Shown piece by piece: positions 23,889 through 31,925 of a DNA stretch of 64,000 nt; the first letter of the stretch is position 1, and each line of letters begins with the position of its first letter. Position numbers and translations under genes: made by a program. The stretch spans positions 279,152 through 343,151 of the forward strand of contig NZ_KE384072.1 of NCBI RefSeq assembly GCF_000423665.1. Reading direction: 5' to 3'. The notes under the pieces were generated by a model. That model ran no database searches and was not told the DNA's origin. It saw only the letters and a list, made by a program, of their open reading frames with translations. The stretch is from Solirubrobacter soli DSM 22325 (GTDB taxonomy: Bacteria; Actinomycetota; Thermoleophilia; Solirubrobacterales; Solirubrobacteraceae).

Positions 23889-25085
23889 ATGGCCGGAGAA
23901 GTGCTCGCGTTCCCGCAGGCCCCCGACGGGGTCGAGGTGCGCCACCTGCGGGCGTTCGTCGCCGTGGCGGAGGATCTGAACTTCGGCCGCGCCGCCGCGC
24001 GGCTCTACCTTTCCCAGCCCGCGCTGAGCCGCCAGATCCGCGCGCTCGAGCGGCTGCTCGGCTGCGAGCTGCTGCGCCGCTCCACCCACCGGGTCGAGTT
24101 GACCGTCGCCGGCAGCGCGCTGCTGGATCGCGCGAGGAAGCTGCTCGCCGATCTCGACGAGGCGATCGCGACCACGCAGTCGGTGGGCGGCGAGCTCGCC
24201 AACCGCATGGCCACGCTGTGGGCGCCGGTCCTGGAGATGACACAGGCCGACCGTGACATCGAGGAGATGCGCACCGCGTACGAGACGTTCCTCGCCCAGG
24301 CGCCGGTGCCGGAGAGCGTCTCCGTGCGGGCGGTGAACGCGGGCGGTGTGTCATCACTCGCGCTCGACCCGGGCGTCGCGCCCGAGACCGGCATCCTCTA
24401 CCTGCACGGCGGCGGCTACACCGTCGGCTCCGCGTACGGCTACCGGCCGCTCGTCGGCGCGCTGGTCGCCGCGGCGGGGGTCGGCGCGCTGGTGCCGGAC
24501 TACCGGCTCGCGCCGGAACACCCGTTCCCCGCCGCGGTCGAGGACGCGCTGAGCGCCTACCGCTGGCTGGCCGAGCAGCGCGGCGCCGACCAGATCGTGC
24601 TCGCCGGGGACTCGATCGGCGGCGGACTCGCGCTGTCGCTCCTGCTGACGCTGCGGGCGCAGCGGCTTCCGTTGCCCGCGGGAGCGGTCCTGCTCTGCCC
24701 GGGCGTCGATCTCACCGGCGAATCGACACGCGCGGCCGACCCGGAGCAGCGCGCCATCCTGCGCCGCACGGTCGAGGGGTACCTCGCCGGCCACCCGGTC
24801 GACGACCCGATCGTCAGCCCGCTGCGCGCCGACCTCAGCGGCCTCCCGCCGCTGCTCGTCCAGACGGCGACGGGCGACATGGTGCTCGACGAGTCACGCG
24901 CGATCGCCGAGCGTGCCACCACGCAGGGGGTCGACGCGCGAATCACGGTCTATCCCGCCGATACGCACGTCTTCCACGTGTTCTGGCCGTTCCTGCCCGA
25001 GGCCGCCGACGCGCTCGCGGCGGCCGGTGCGTTCATCCGCGAGCGGCGTCAGGTCCGCCGTGCGGTGAGCAGCAGCGAGGTGTAG
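23889..25085 (+). CDS. LysR DNA-binding domain fused to HSL-type esterase
   Basis: 398 residues from ATG 23889. Residues about 16-75 are a LysR HTH (VRHLRAFVAVAEDLNFGRAAARLYLSQPALSRQIRALERLLG), followed by the linker helix. From about residue 165 an alpha/beta hydrolase replaces the usual sensor domain: oxyanion HGGGYTVGS, nucleophile GDSIGGG, acid in VLDESRA and histidine in DTHVFHVF, so the catalytic triad is complete. No stop or ATG interrupts the junction. It may be a regulator that senses, and turns over, an ester ligand. Confidence 0.82.
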   Translation: MAGEVLAFPQAPDGVEVRHLRAFVAVAEDLNFGRAAARLYLSQPALSRQIRALERLLGCELLRRSTHRVELTVAGSALLDRARKLLADLDEAIATTQSVGGELANRMATLWAPVLEMTQADRDIEEMRTAYETFLAQAPVPESVSVRAVNAGGVSSLALDPGVAPETGILYLHGGGYTVGSAYGYRPLVGALVAAAGVGALVPDYRLAPEHPFPAAVEDALSAYRWLAEQRGADQIVLAGDSIGGGLALSLLLTLRAQRLPLPAGAVLLCPGVDLTGESTRAADPEQRAILRRTVEGYLAGHPVDDPIVSPLRADLSGLPPLLVQTATGDMVLDESRAIAERATTQGVDARITVYPADTHVFHVFWPFLPEAADALAAAGAFIRERRQVRRAVSSSEV

Positions 25086-25813
25086 GGCATCGCGAAGGCG
25101 CCGCCGACGGCGTCGATCTCCTGGCCGAGGCCGGCGAGCAGCGCCTGGACCCGCTCCGGCGGGAACCGGTTGATGCCACCGTGGGTCGGGACCTGGTCGA
25201 GCCACGCGTCGCGCGTATAGACCTGCTCCCAGTGGAAGCGTCGTTCGTCCACGGTGGCGAACGCGCCTGTGCCGTCGATGCCGGCGCGCGTCTTCTCGAG
25301 GATCCCCGTGTACATCTGGACCGCCGGTCGCGCCCACGGCTCGAACGGCAGGTCGGGCAGGACGCGCCGATAGACGGCGGAGAAGGCGTCCGCGAGGTCG
25401 CCCGCCAGCGCGAAGACGTTCCAGAACAGGGCGAGGACACCGCCGCGGCGCAGTGCCTCAGCCGCCTTCGCGGCGCCCGCGTCCGGGTCGATCCAGTGCC
25501 ACGTCTGGCCGGAGACGACCGCGTCGAACGTCCGTTGCGCCACGTCCCATTGCTCGAACGCCGCGACTTCGACCGGGACCCGTGTCTGCTGCGCGATCGC
25601 GGCCATCCGCGCGTCGACCTCGACGCCGAGGACGGTGCAACCGTGCGCCTGGAACTGGCGGGCGGCGATGCCGGTGCCGGTACCGACGTCGACGAAGGCC
25701 CGGCCCGGTGAGGCGGCGACGATCGCCTCGACCAACTCGGCCGGGTAGCTAGGACGGGCGCGGTCGTAGCGCGAGGCGTCCTCCCCGAACGCCGACGCGA
25801 TCCTCTTGGTCAT
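25049..25813 (-). CDS. SAM-dependent methyltransferase (class I)
   Basis: 254 residues. SAM-binding motif I is AFVDVGTGTGIAARQF, motif II VLGVEVDARM, post-I VVSGQTWHWIDP. Similar to Methyltransf_11/25 proteins with FGEDASRYDRARPSYP at the N-terminus. Substrate unknown. Overlaps the LysR-esterase 3' end by 37 bp and is divergent from the AHSA1/ArsR operon. Confidence 0.85.
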   Translation of the reverse strand: MTKRIASAFGEDASRYDRARPSYPAELVEAIVAASPGRAFVDVGTGTGIAARQFQAHGCTVLGVEVDARMAAIAQQTRVPVEVAAFEQWDVAQRTFDAVVSGQTWHWIDPDAGAAKAAEALRRGGVLALFWNVFALAGDLADAFSAVYRRVLPDLPFEPWARPAVQMYTGILEKTRAGIDGTGAFATVDERRFHWEQVYTRDAWLDQVPTHGGINRFPPERVQALLAGLGQEIDAVGGAFAMPYTSLLLTARRT

Positions 25814-25840
25814 GTCCGCAAGCTAGTGGTACGGTCTAAT

Positions 25841-25856
25841 ATAAGTAACGACTTAT
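25841..25856. promoter_or_regulatory. ArsR-type operator
   Basis: ATAAGT-AACG-ACTTAT is a perfect 6-4-6 AT-rich palindrome 14 bp before the SRPBCC start. It overlaps a TAATAT -10-like box (25837-25842). The ArsR protein encoded by the second gene of the operon is the probable ligand. Confidence 0.6.
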
Positions 25857-25869
25857 GAAAGGGGTTTTC

Positions 25870-26508
25870 ATGATCTCCGACCCGCTGGCGACGGCCGGGC
25901 TGGTCACGCGCGAGCTCCGCACGGGGTCCCGCGACGGGGCGCCGACGAAGATCGCGATCGCGCGCCGGACCTATGGCACCGATCAGGCCGACCTGTGGGA
26001 CGCGCTGACCGACCGCGAGCGGATCCCGCGCTGGTTCCTGCCGATCAGCGGGGAGCTGTCGGTCGGTGGGCGCTACCAACTCGAGGGCAACGCGGGCGGC
26101 GTCGTCGAGCGCTGCGACGCGCCGGAGTCCTTCGCGGTGACGTGGGAGTACGGCTCGATGGTCTCGTGGCTCGTGGTCACGCTGACGCCGGACGAGGGCT
26201 CGACGACGCTCGAGCTCGCCCACGAGGCGCACGTCGACCCGGAGATGGGGCGCCAGTTCGGGCCGGGCGCGGTCGGCGTCGGGTGGGATCTCGCCCTGAT
26301 GGGGCTCGGCCTGCACATCGAGAGCGGCGCGCCGGTCGACCGCGAGGCCGGCCTGGCGTTCCCGACGACGCCGGCGGGGATCGAGTTCGTGCGCAGCGCG
26401 GCGATGGGCTGGGCGGACGCGGCGATCGCCGACGGCGAGGAGCCCGACGCCGCCTACGCCGCCGCCGAGCGGACCATCGCGTTCTACACCGTCCCGCCCG
26501 ACGCCTGA
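25870..26508 (+). CDS. SRPBCC (AHSA1-like) domain protein
   Basis: 212 residues from ATG 25870 with AAAGGGG as ribosome site. START/AHSA1 features: DLWDALTDRERIPRWFLPISGELSVGGRY, GGVVERCDAPESFAVTWEYG, TLELAHEAHVDPEM. Such proteins bind hydrophobic ligands and commonly pair with ArsR regulators, as here (ArsR starts directly at the stop codon). Confidence 0.87.
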   Translation: MISDPLATAGLVTRELRTGSRDGAPTKIAIARRTYGTDQADLWDALTDRERIPRWFLPISGELSVGGRYQLEGNAGGVVERCDAPESFAVTWEYGSMVSWLVVTLTPDEGSTTLELAHEAHVDPEMGRQFGPGAVGVGWDLALMGLGLHIESGAPVDREAGLAFPTTPAGIEFVRSAAMGWADAAIADGEEPDAAYAAAERTIAFYTVPPDA

Positions 26509-26880
26509 GTGGACGGCGTCTTCGAAGCCCTCGGCGACCCGACCCGCCGGCAGATCCTGCAGCTGTTGGCCGCGGGTGAGCAGTCGGCGGGCGCGCTCGT
26601 CGCGGCCTTGCAAGCGGGCGGGTCGATCACCCAGCCGGCGGTCTCCCAGCACCTGAAGGTGCTGCGCTCGGCCGGCCTGGTGACGATGCGCGCCGAGGGC
26701 ACTCGAAGGCTGTACGCGATCGACTCGGCGGGGCTTTCGGTCGCCGACGCGTGGCTCGCGTCGTTGCGGGACCCGTTGGCCGTGTTCGAGCAGCCGTTGG
26801 ACGCGCTCGCGACCGAGGTCGCCCGCGGGCGCCGGGCGCGGCGGGCAGGCGCGCGGGAGGAGCGGCGTAGGATCGCGTGA
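26509..26880 (+). CDS. ArsR-family HTH regulator
   Basis: 123 residues from GTG 26509 abutting the SRPBCC stop. Winged helix: FEALGDPTRRQILQLLAAGEQSAGALV, SITQPAVSQHLKVLRSAGLV, RLYAID wing. No Cys metal site, so metal sensing is unlikely. Probably represses its own operon at 25841-25856. Overlaps the next gene. Confidence 0.88.
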   Translation: MDGVFEALGDPTRRQILQLLAAGEQSAGALVAALQAGGSITQPAVSQHLKVLRSAGLVTMRAEGTRRLYAIDSAGLSVADAWLASLRDPLAVFEQPLDALATEVARGRRARRAGAREERRRIA

Positions 26881-27722
26881 TGCGCGACCACTGGCAGCGC
26901 CGGATCGCCGAACTCGACCCAGACGTCGACTACGCCGAGATCTACCGGATCATGGGCGCCCACGAGTTCCCGTGGGACGTCACCCAGGCGCTCGGCCTCG
27001 CGTTGTATCGGACCTACGCGGTGCCGAGCATCGGGCAGCTGCTGTCGCGCACGCGCGAGTTCGAGGACCGCACCCACAAGCGCTACGCCGACACGGGACT
27101 GATCCTCGAAGCCGTGCTGGAGCACGGCTTCGGCAGCGCCGACGGCCGCTCCGCGATCCGCCGCATGAACCAGATGCACGGCTCGTATCCGATCTCCAAC
27201 GACGACATGCGCTACGTGCTCTGCACCTTCGTCGTCGTCCCGCTGCGGTGGCTCGACCGCTTCGGCTGGCGCGCGCCGACGGAGGCCGAGCGTCGCGCGA
27301 GCGCGAACTACTACCGCGAGCTCGGCCGCCACATGAACATCAAGGACCGCCCGGAGACCCACGAGGAGTTCGCGGCGGTGCTGGACGAGTACGAGCGCGA
27401 GCACTTCGCCTACTCCCCCGGCGGGCGCGCGGTGTCCGACGCGACCTTGTCGCTGCTCTTGAGCTTCTACCCACGGCCTCTGCGACCACTGCTGCGGCGA
27501 GGGACGATGGCACTGCTCGACCAACCGCTGCGCGAGGCCTTCGCCTACCCGCCGCCCGACCGCGTCACCTCGGCCCTGACCGTCGCGGGCCTGCGCGCCC
27601 GCGCGGCGGTCGAACGCCGCCTCCCACCCCGCATGGAGCCGAAGTACGTCCGCGACCTCCCCGAGTTCGCGATCTACCCGAACGGCTACCGGGTCGAAGA
27701 GCTCGGCACGTTCCCGCGCTGA
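26880..27722 (+). CDS. MpaB/DUF2236 oxygenase-like protein
   Basis: 280 residues from ATG 26880 (a GTG at 26877 is equally in frame). The DUF2236 pattern includes EIYRIMGAHEFPWDVTQALGLALYRTYAVPSIG, a His in DRTHKRYADT, MNQMHGSYPISNDDMRYVL and the Arg/Pro-rich C-terminal half. Related proteins bind haem b (latex-clearing protein, MpaB). TAGGAT ends six bases before the ATG, so an internal leaderless promoter is possible. Confidence 0.82.
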   Translation: MRDHWQRRIAELDPDVDYAEIYRIMGAHEFPWDVTQALGLALYRTYAVPSIGQLLSRTREFEDRTHKRYADTGLILEAVLEHGFGSADGRSAIRRMNQMHGSYPISNDDMRYVLCTFVVVPLRWLDRFGWRAPTEAERRASANYYRELGRHMNIKDRPETHEEFAAVLDEYEREHFAYSPGGRAVSDATLSLLLSFYPRPLRPLLRRGTMALLDQPLREAFAYPPPDRVTSALTVAGLRARAAVERRLPPRMEPKYVRDLPEFAIYPNGYRVEELGTFPR

Positions 27723-27744
27723 GAGGTCCGTGGTGGGCGGGCCG

Positions 27745-27945
27745 CGGCGCGCCGGGCCGCGGGCCGCCGCGGGCTGCCGTGCGCAGCCGCGGGCTGCCGT
27801 GCGCAGCCGTGCGCCGCCGTGCGCGGCCGTGCGCGGCCGTGCGCCGCCGTACGCGGCCGCGCGCCGCCGTACGCGGCCGCGCGCCGCCGTACGCGGCCGC
27901 GGGCCGCCGTACCCGGCCGCGGGCCGCCGCGCCCCGCCGCAAGCC
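27745..27945. repeat. GC minisatellite before HAD gene
   Basis: About 200 bp of short units such as GTGCGCGGCC and GTACGCGGCCGC between MpaB and the HAD operon. It is open in the HAD frame, which makes the HAD ORF look 100 codons longer than it is. The rest of 27723-28032 holds the promoter and operator below. Confidence 0.85.
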
Positions 27946-27966
27946 CAGAACGCGGACGGCGGTCCC

Positions 27967-28018
27967 TTGACGCTTCGTCACGTCTCGTGTTCAATTGTCG
28001 ACAATTCAACTGTCGACG
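27967..28018 (+). promoter_or_regulatory. Promoter and FCD-GntR palindrome of HAD operon
   Basis: TTGACG (27967-27972) is followed after 17 bp by TTCAAT, a weak -10. AATTGTCGACAATT (27993-28006) is a perfect 14-bp palindrome over the -10/start region, with a partial second copy CTGTCGACGAC just after. It resembles the ATTGTTGACAAT site at 17667, as expected for FCD-type GntR proteins. The GntR at 29912 is the likely ligand. Confidence 0.6.
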
Positions 28019-28032
28019 ACGAGGCGACGCGG

Positions 28033-28683
28033 ATGAGTGACGAGCGCTGGATGACCTTCGACTGCTACGGGACGCTGCTGGACTGGCAAAGCGGGTTCCG
28101 GCGCATCCTTGCGCCGTTTGCCGGGGAGCGGATCGACGGGCTGGTGGAGGCGTTCCATGCGGTCGAGCCCGAGGTGGAGCGAGACCTGCCGACATCGTCG
28201 TACAAGGCGATCCTGCGGGAGGGCGTCCGGCGGGCCAGTGAGCGGGCCGGGATCGAGGCGACGGACGCGGACCTCGAGCTCCTGATCGACGGCTGGGGCA
28301 CGATCGAGGCGTTCGACGACACGGTCGCCGCGCTCGAGGAGCTCAAGCGGCAGGGGTGGCGGCTCGGCATCCTGACCAATTGCGACGACGACCTGTTCGC
28401 CGCGACGGAGGCGGCGCTCGGGGTCGAGATCGACCTGGTGGTGACCGCCGAGGAGGTGCGCAGCTACAAGCCGGCGCTCGGGCACTTCGAGCGCTTCGAG
28501 GCCGCCACCGGCGTGGACCGCGGAAACTGGGTCCACGCCGCGGTGAGCTGGTGGCACGACATGGTCCCGGCGAAGGAGCTCGGGCTGCGGCGGATCTGGG
28601 TCGATCGCGAGAACTCGGGGCACGATCCGTCGATCGTCAGCGCGCGGGTGCCGGACATGGCGAGCCTGGCGGCGATCGCATGA
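28033..28683 (+). CDS. HAD-superfamily hydrolase (haloacid dehalogenase type II-like)
   Basis: 216 residues from ATG 28033. HAD motif I is MTFDCYGTLLDW (nucleophile Asp 9), motif II LTNCDDDL, motif III with Lys in VRSYKPALGHFERF and the acidic end in HDMVPAKELGL. The first motif matches L-2-haloacid dehalogenases, though dehalogenation is unproven. The operon continues with the aminotransferase (ATGA overlap). Confidence 0.85.
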   Translation: MSDERWMTFDCYGTLLDWQSGFRRILAPFAGERIDGLVEAFHAVEPEVERDLPTSSYKAILREGVRRASERAGIEATDADLELLIDGWGTIEAFDDTVAALEELKRQGWRLGILTNCDDDLFAATEAALGVEIDLVVTAEEVRSYKPALGHFERFEAATGVDRGNWVHAAVSWWHDMVPAKELGLRRIWVDRENSGHDPSIVSARVPDMASLAAIA

Positions 28684-29918
28684 CCCGCGCCGCCACGCCC
28701 GACGTCGCCGCCGCGCTGGCCGACGCGATCGCCCGCTACACCGCCCGCAACCCGAAGAGCCAGGAGCGCGCGGAGCGGGCCAAGCGGGTGCTGCCCGGCG
28801 GCAACACCCGCAGCGTCCTGCACTTCGACCCGTTCCCGCTCGCGTTCGAGCGCGGCGAGGGCGCGTATCTGACCTCGTTGGACGGCGACCGCTACGTCGA
28901 CCTGCTCGGCGAGTTCACGGCGGGCCTCTATGGCCACTCGAACCCGATCATCCTCGACGCGGTGCGGGAGGCGCTCGACCAGGGCATCAGCTACGGCGCC
29001 ACGAACGACCTCGAGCACCAACTGGCGGAGCTGCTCTGCGGGCGGTTCAACGCCCTCGAACTCGTCCGCTTCACGAACTCCGGCACCGAAGCGAACCTGA
29101 TGGCGCTCGCCTTGGCGACCCACCACACCCGACGCGACCACATCCTCGTGTTCAAAGGCGGCTACCACGGCGGGGTGCTCGCCTTCGGCGGCGGCGAGCC
29201 GAGCCCGGTCACCGTCCCGCACCGGTGGGTCCTCGGCGACTACGACGACGTCGAAGGCACCCGCGCCCTGATCCGCGAGCACGCGGACACGCTCGCCGCG
29301 ATCCTGGTCGAGCCGATGCTCGGCTCCGGCGGCTGCATCCCCGCCTCCCCCGCGTTCCTGACCATGCTCCGCGAGGAAGCGACCGAACACGACGCGCTCT
29401 TGATCTTCGACGAGGTCATGACGTCGCGGCTCCCGCGGCCACACGTGAAGCCGGACCTGATGACACTCGGCAAGTACCTCGCGGGCGGGATGTCGTTCGG
29501 CGCGTTCGGCGGCCGTCGCGACCTGATGTCCGACTACGACCCGACCCGCCCGAACGCGCTCTTTCACGCCGGCACGTTCAACAACAACGTCGTCAGCATG
29601 CGCGCAGGGATCGCCGGCTTGACCCACGTCCTCACCGACGAGGCGCTGCAAGCGCTCAACGCCCGCGGCGACGATCTCCGCGCGCGGCTGAACGCGATCG
29701 GCCACGGCATCCACGTGACGGGGCAAGGATCGCTGATGACGATCCACCCGCGCGACGAGACGTTGAAGCCGCTGCTGTTCTTCGAGCTGCTCGACGCCGG
29801 TTACTGGATCGCGTCGCGCGGGATGCTCGCGCTCAGTCTCCCGGTGACGGATGAGATGACCGAAGGGTTCGCGGCCGCCCTCGAAACGATCCTCGATCGC
29901 CACGCCGCGCTGTGCTGA
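28680..29918 (+). CDS. Class III aminotransferase (GSA-aminomutase-like)
   Basis: 412 residues. PLP features: VRFTNSGTEANLMALALA, FKGGYHGGVLAFGG, LIFDEVMTSRL and the PLP lysine in LMTLGKYLAGGMSFGAFGG (about residue 265). LPGGNTRSVLHFDPFPLAFERGEGAYL is typical of the glutamate-1-semialdehyde aminomutase subgroup outside HemL. In an operon with a HAD enzyme and GntR it is a catabolic enzyme for an unknown amine. Confidence 0.87.
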   Translation: MTRAATPDVAAALADAIARYTARNPKSQERAERAKRVLPGGNTRSVLHFDPFPLAFERGEGAYLTSLDGDRYVDLLGEFTAGLYGHSNPIILDAVREALDQGISYGATNDLEHQLAELLCGRFNALELVRFTNSGTEANLMALALATHHTRRDHILVFKGGYHGGVLAFGGGEPSPVTVPHRWVLGDYDDVEGTRALIREHADTLAAILVEPMLGSGGCIPASPAFLTMLREEATEHDALLIFDEVMTSRLPRPHVKPDLMTLGKYLAGGMSFGAFGGRRDLMSDYDPTRPNALFHAGTFNNNVVSMRAGIAGLTHVLTDEALQALNARGDDLRARLNAIGHGIHVTGQGSLMTIHPRDETLKPLLFFELLDAGYWIASRGMLALSLPVTDEMTEGFAAALETILDRHAALC

Positions 29919-30592
29919 GCCGCACGCTGCCCACGCAGGTCGCCGACCACGTCCGCGAGCTGATCCTCGACGGCAAGCTCGCCCCCGGCGAACGGATCAT
30001 CGAGATCGACCTCGCGGCCGAGCTCGGTGTGAGCCGCCACACCCTGCGCAGCGCCCTGCAGACCCTCACCTCCGAGGGCCTGCTCGAACAGAGCCAGTTC
30101 AAGAGCACCCACGTCACCCGCCCCACCGCCCGCAGCGTCTACGAGACCTACACGCTGCGCAACGCGCTCGAGGCGATGGCCTGCCGGCTCGCCGCCGAGC
30201 GCGCACCGCATCAAGGCATGCCCGCCGTGGACGAGGCGATCTCCCGCATGCGCGCCGCCGCGAAGGCGGGTGACATCGAAGCGATGAAAGCCGCCGACTT
30301 CGACTTCCACGTCGCCGTGGTCGAGCTCGCCGATCACGGCCAACTCCGCGACCACTTCCACAAGCTCCACGCGCAGACCCGCCTGTACCTGAACCTGACG
30401 TCGAGCTTCCACTACGAGCTCGACGTCATCGCCCAGATCCACATCGACCTCGCCGACGCGATCCGCGCCGGAGACACCGAGTACGCAGAGAAGCTCGGCG
30501 GCGCGCACAACACCACGGACGGCGAGGCGCTCTGCGCGCGTCTCGAGGCACTCAGCTCACAAGGCCAAGCCCACGGCGGCCCGTCTCGTTGA
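29912..30592 (+). CDS. GntR-family regulator, FCD domain
   Basis: 226 residues from GTG 29912, overlapping the aminotransferase stop by 7 bp. HTH: LAAELGVSRHTLRSALQTLTSEGLLEQ; FCD domain with DFDFHVAVVELADHGQL and metal-type His. Last gene of the HAD/aminotransferase operon and the likely binder of the palindrome at 27993. It overlaps the DUF1479 gene by 41 bp tail to tail. Confidence 0.87.
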   Translation: MLSRTLPTQVADHVRELILDGKLAPGERIIEIDLAAELGVSRHTLRSALQTLTSEGLLEQSQFKSTHVTRPTARSVYETYTLRNALEAMACRLAAERAPHQGMPAVDEAISRMRAAAKAGDIEAMKAADFDFHVAVVELADHGQLRDHFHKLHAQTRLYLNLTSSFHYELDVIAQIHIDLADAIRAGDTEYAEKLGGAHNTTDGEALCARLEALSSQGQAHGGPSR

Positions 30593-31835
30593 GCTGCTCG
30601 GCCGCGAAGCGGTCCGGCCACGCGCGCTCGTAGTGCTCCTCGGGGAAGTCGCTCGGGCTCTCGCCGTGCAGGAACGCCTCGCGCACCTTCGCCGCGTAGC
30701 GCTCGTTGCGCGGGCACCACGGCGCGGCCGGGATGTACATCACGTTCCCCCACCCCTGCTGGTCCTCGACCGGGGCGACGCTGTGGATCATGTCGCAGTG
30801 CCACCAGACCGAGTCGCCGGCCTGGACGTCCGGGATGCCGACCAGCGCCCGCATGAGCAGCGGATGCCACTTCTCGATCGCCGGGAAGACCTGGTTGACG
30901 GTCGTGCCGCACATGTCGTCGTCGGCGACGTCGGACAGCAGCGGGCGCAGCATCAGGTACGCCATCGCCTCCGGGATCGGCACCGTGTGCAGCACGCCCT
31001 GGTCGTGCGCCATGTCAGACAGCGCGGTCCAGCCCTGGAAGGTGCGGAAGACTGAGCACATCGTCGTGCCCGGGTACTGCGGACCGGAGGTGCGGTACGA
31101 CGCGTCCCACGGGTCGAACTGCTCGACGGAACCGTCGAAGAGGTGCCGGAACGCCTGCTGGTAGGCCTCGGTCATCCACAGATCGAGCGTGCCCGGATCC
31201 AGGTGGGCGCCCAGCCCGCCTGAGGAAGTGCCCGGCGGGCGGCGCCGGATCCGGTCCGGGTAGAGCGAGTCGCGGTCCGGGTCGAACCACTGCACGCCGT
31301 CGGACTCATACGTCCACAGGTGGTTCAGGAAGGCCTGCACGTTGGCCATGCGGTCGCTCTGACGCGCCTCCATCTGGGCGTGCGACCAGTAGACCGGATA
31401 GATCTCGGGGCGCGAGCCGACGCTGCCGAAGAAGTCGTCGCCCGGCCCGCGGTAGTGCTCGAAGAACGCGTTGCGCTCGACGTAATCGACGATGTCCTGG
31501 TCCCACGCGAGTGCCTGGTCGCGGTCGAAGTGGCCGCGGACGACGACGCAGCCACGGCGGCGCAGGTATGCGAGCTCCTCGGCCGAGACCGTGCCGGCGG
31601 CGATGTCCGCGTAGTCGATCACCGGCCAGACCTGCTCGCCACGCGCCTTGGCCGCCTCGATCTCCTCGACGCGCTCGGTCAACTGCGCGGTCACGACCTC
31701 CCAGACCTCCTCGACCGTCCGGCCGGAGGCTTCGATCCGTGCGCGGATCGCGGCCTTGATCTCACGCGTCGCGGCGCCGAGGTCCTCAGGCGTGGTCTCC
31801 CAGTGCGGCAGCGGGATCTGTGTGGTCGCGGACAT
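30552..31835 (-). CDS. DUF1479 (YbiU-like) Fe(II)/2-oxoglutarate dioxygenase
   Basis: 427 residues, full length for the family. HxD in LGAHLDPGTLDLW (about residue 213) and a distal His in DSVWWHCDMIHSVAP (about 350) give the iron triad, with conserved Arg in the C-terminal part. Family members are predicted oxygenases with unknown substrates. It is divergent from the ROK regulator and shares the operator-rich region 31846-31916. Confidence 0.85.
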   Translation of the reverse strand: MSATTQIPLPHWETTPEDLGAATREIKAAIRARIEASGRTVEEVWEVVTAQLTERVEEIEAAKARGEQVWPVIDYADIAAGTVSAEELAYLRRRGCVVVRGHFDRDQALAWDQDIVDYVERNAFFEHYRGPGDDFFGSVGSRPEIYPVYWSHAQMEARQSDRMANVQAFLNHLWTYESDGVQWFDPDRDSLYPDRIRRRPPGTSSGGLGAHLDPGTLDLWMTEAYQQAFRHLFDGSVEQFDPWDASYRTSGPQYPGTTMCSVFRTFQGWTALSDMAHDQGVLHTVPIPEAMAYLMLRPLLSDVADDDMCGTTVNQVFPAIEKWHPLLMRALVGIPDVQAGDSVWWHCDMIHSVAPVEDQQGWGNVMYIPAAPWCPRNERYAAKVREAFLHGESPSDFPEEHYERAWPDRFAAEQLNETGRRGLGLVS

Positions 31836-31845
31836 CAGGTTCTCC

Positions 31846-31918
31846 TCTAGGAAGGACTACTTACTAGAACCGCAAGGTACCACCCGGATCCCATTTAGGC
31901 AAGAGCCCTTCCTAGAAT
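31846..31918. promoter_or_regulatory. ROK operator pair and leaderless -10
   Basis: TCTAGGAAGG (31846-31855) and CCTTCCTAGA (31907-31916) are perfect 10-bp inverted repeats 51 bp apart. The first is also half of a local near-palindrome TCTAGgAAG-GACTA-CTTaCTAGA. TAGAAT (31913-31918) is a good -10 seven bases before the ROK ATG, implying a leaderless mRNA whose promoter is covered by the second site. Confidence 0.6.
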
Positions 31919-31925
31919 CACGTCG

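Noticed and set aside
27730..28032. N-terminal extension of the HAD protein through the repeat
   Set aside because: The HAD motif starts eight residues after ATG 28033, and a promoter and operator lie inside the would-be extension.
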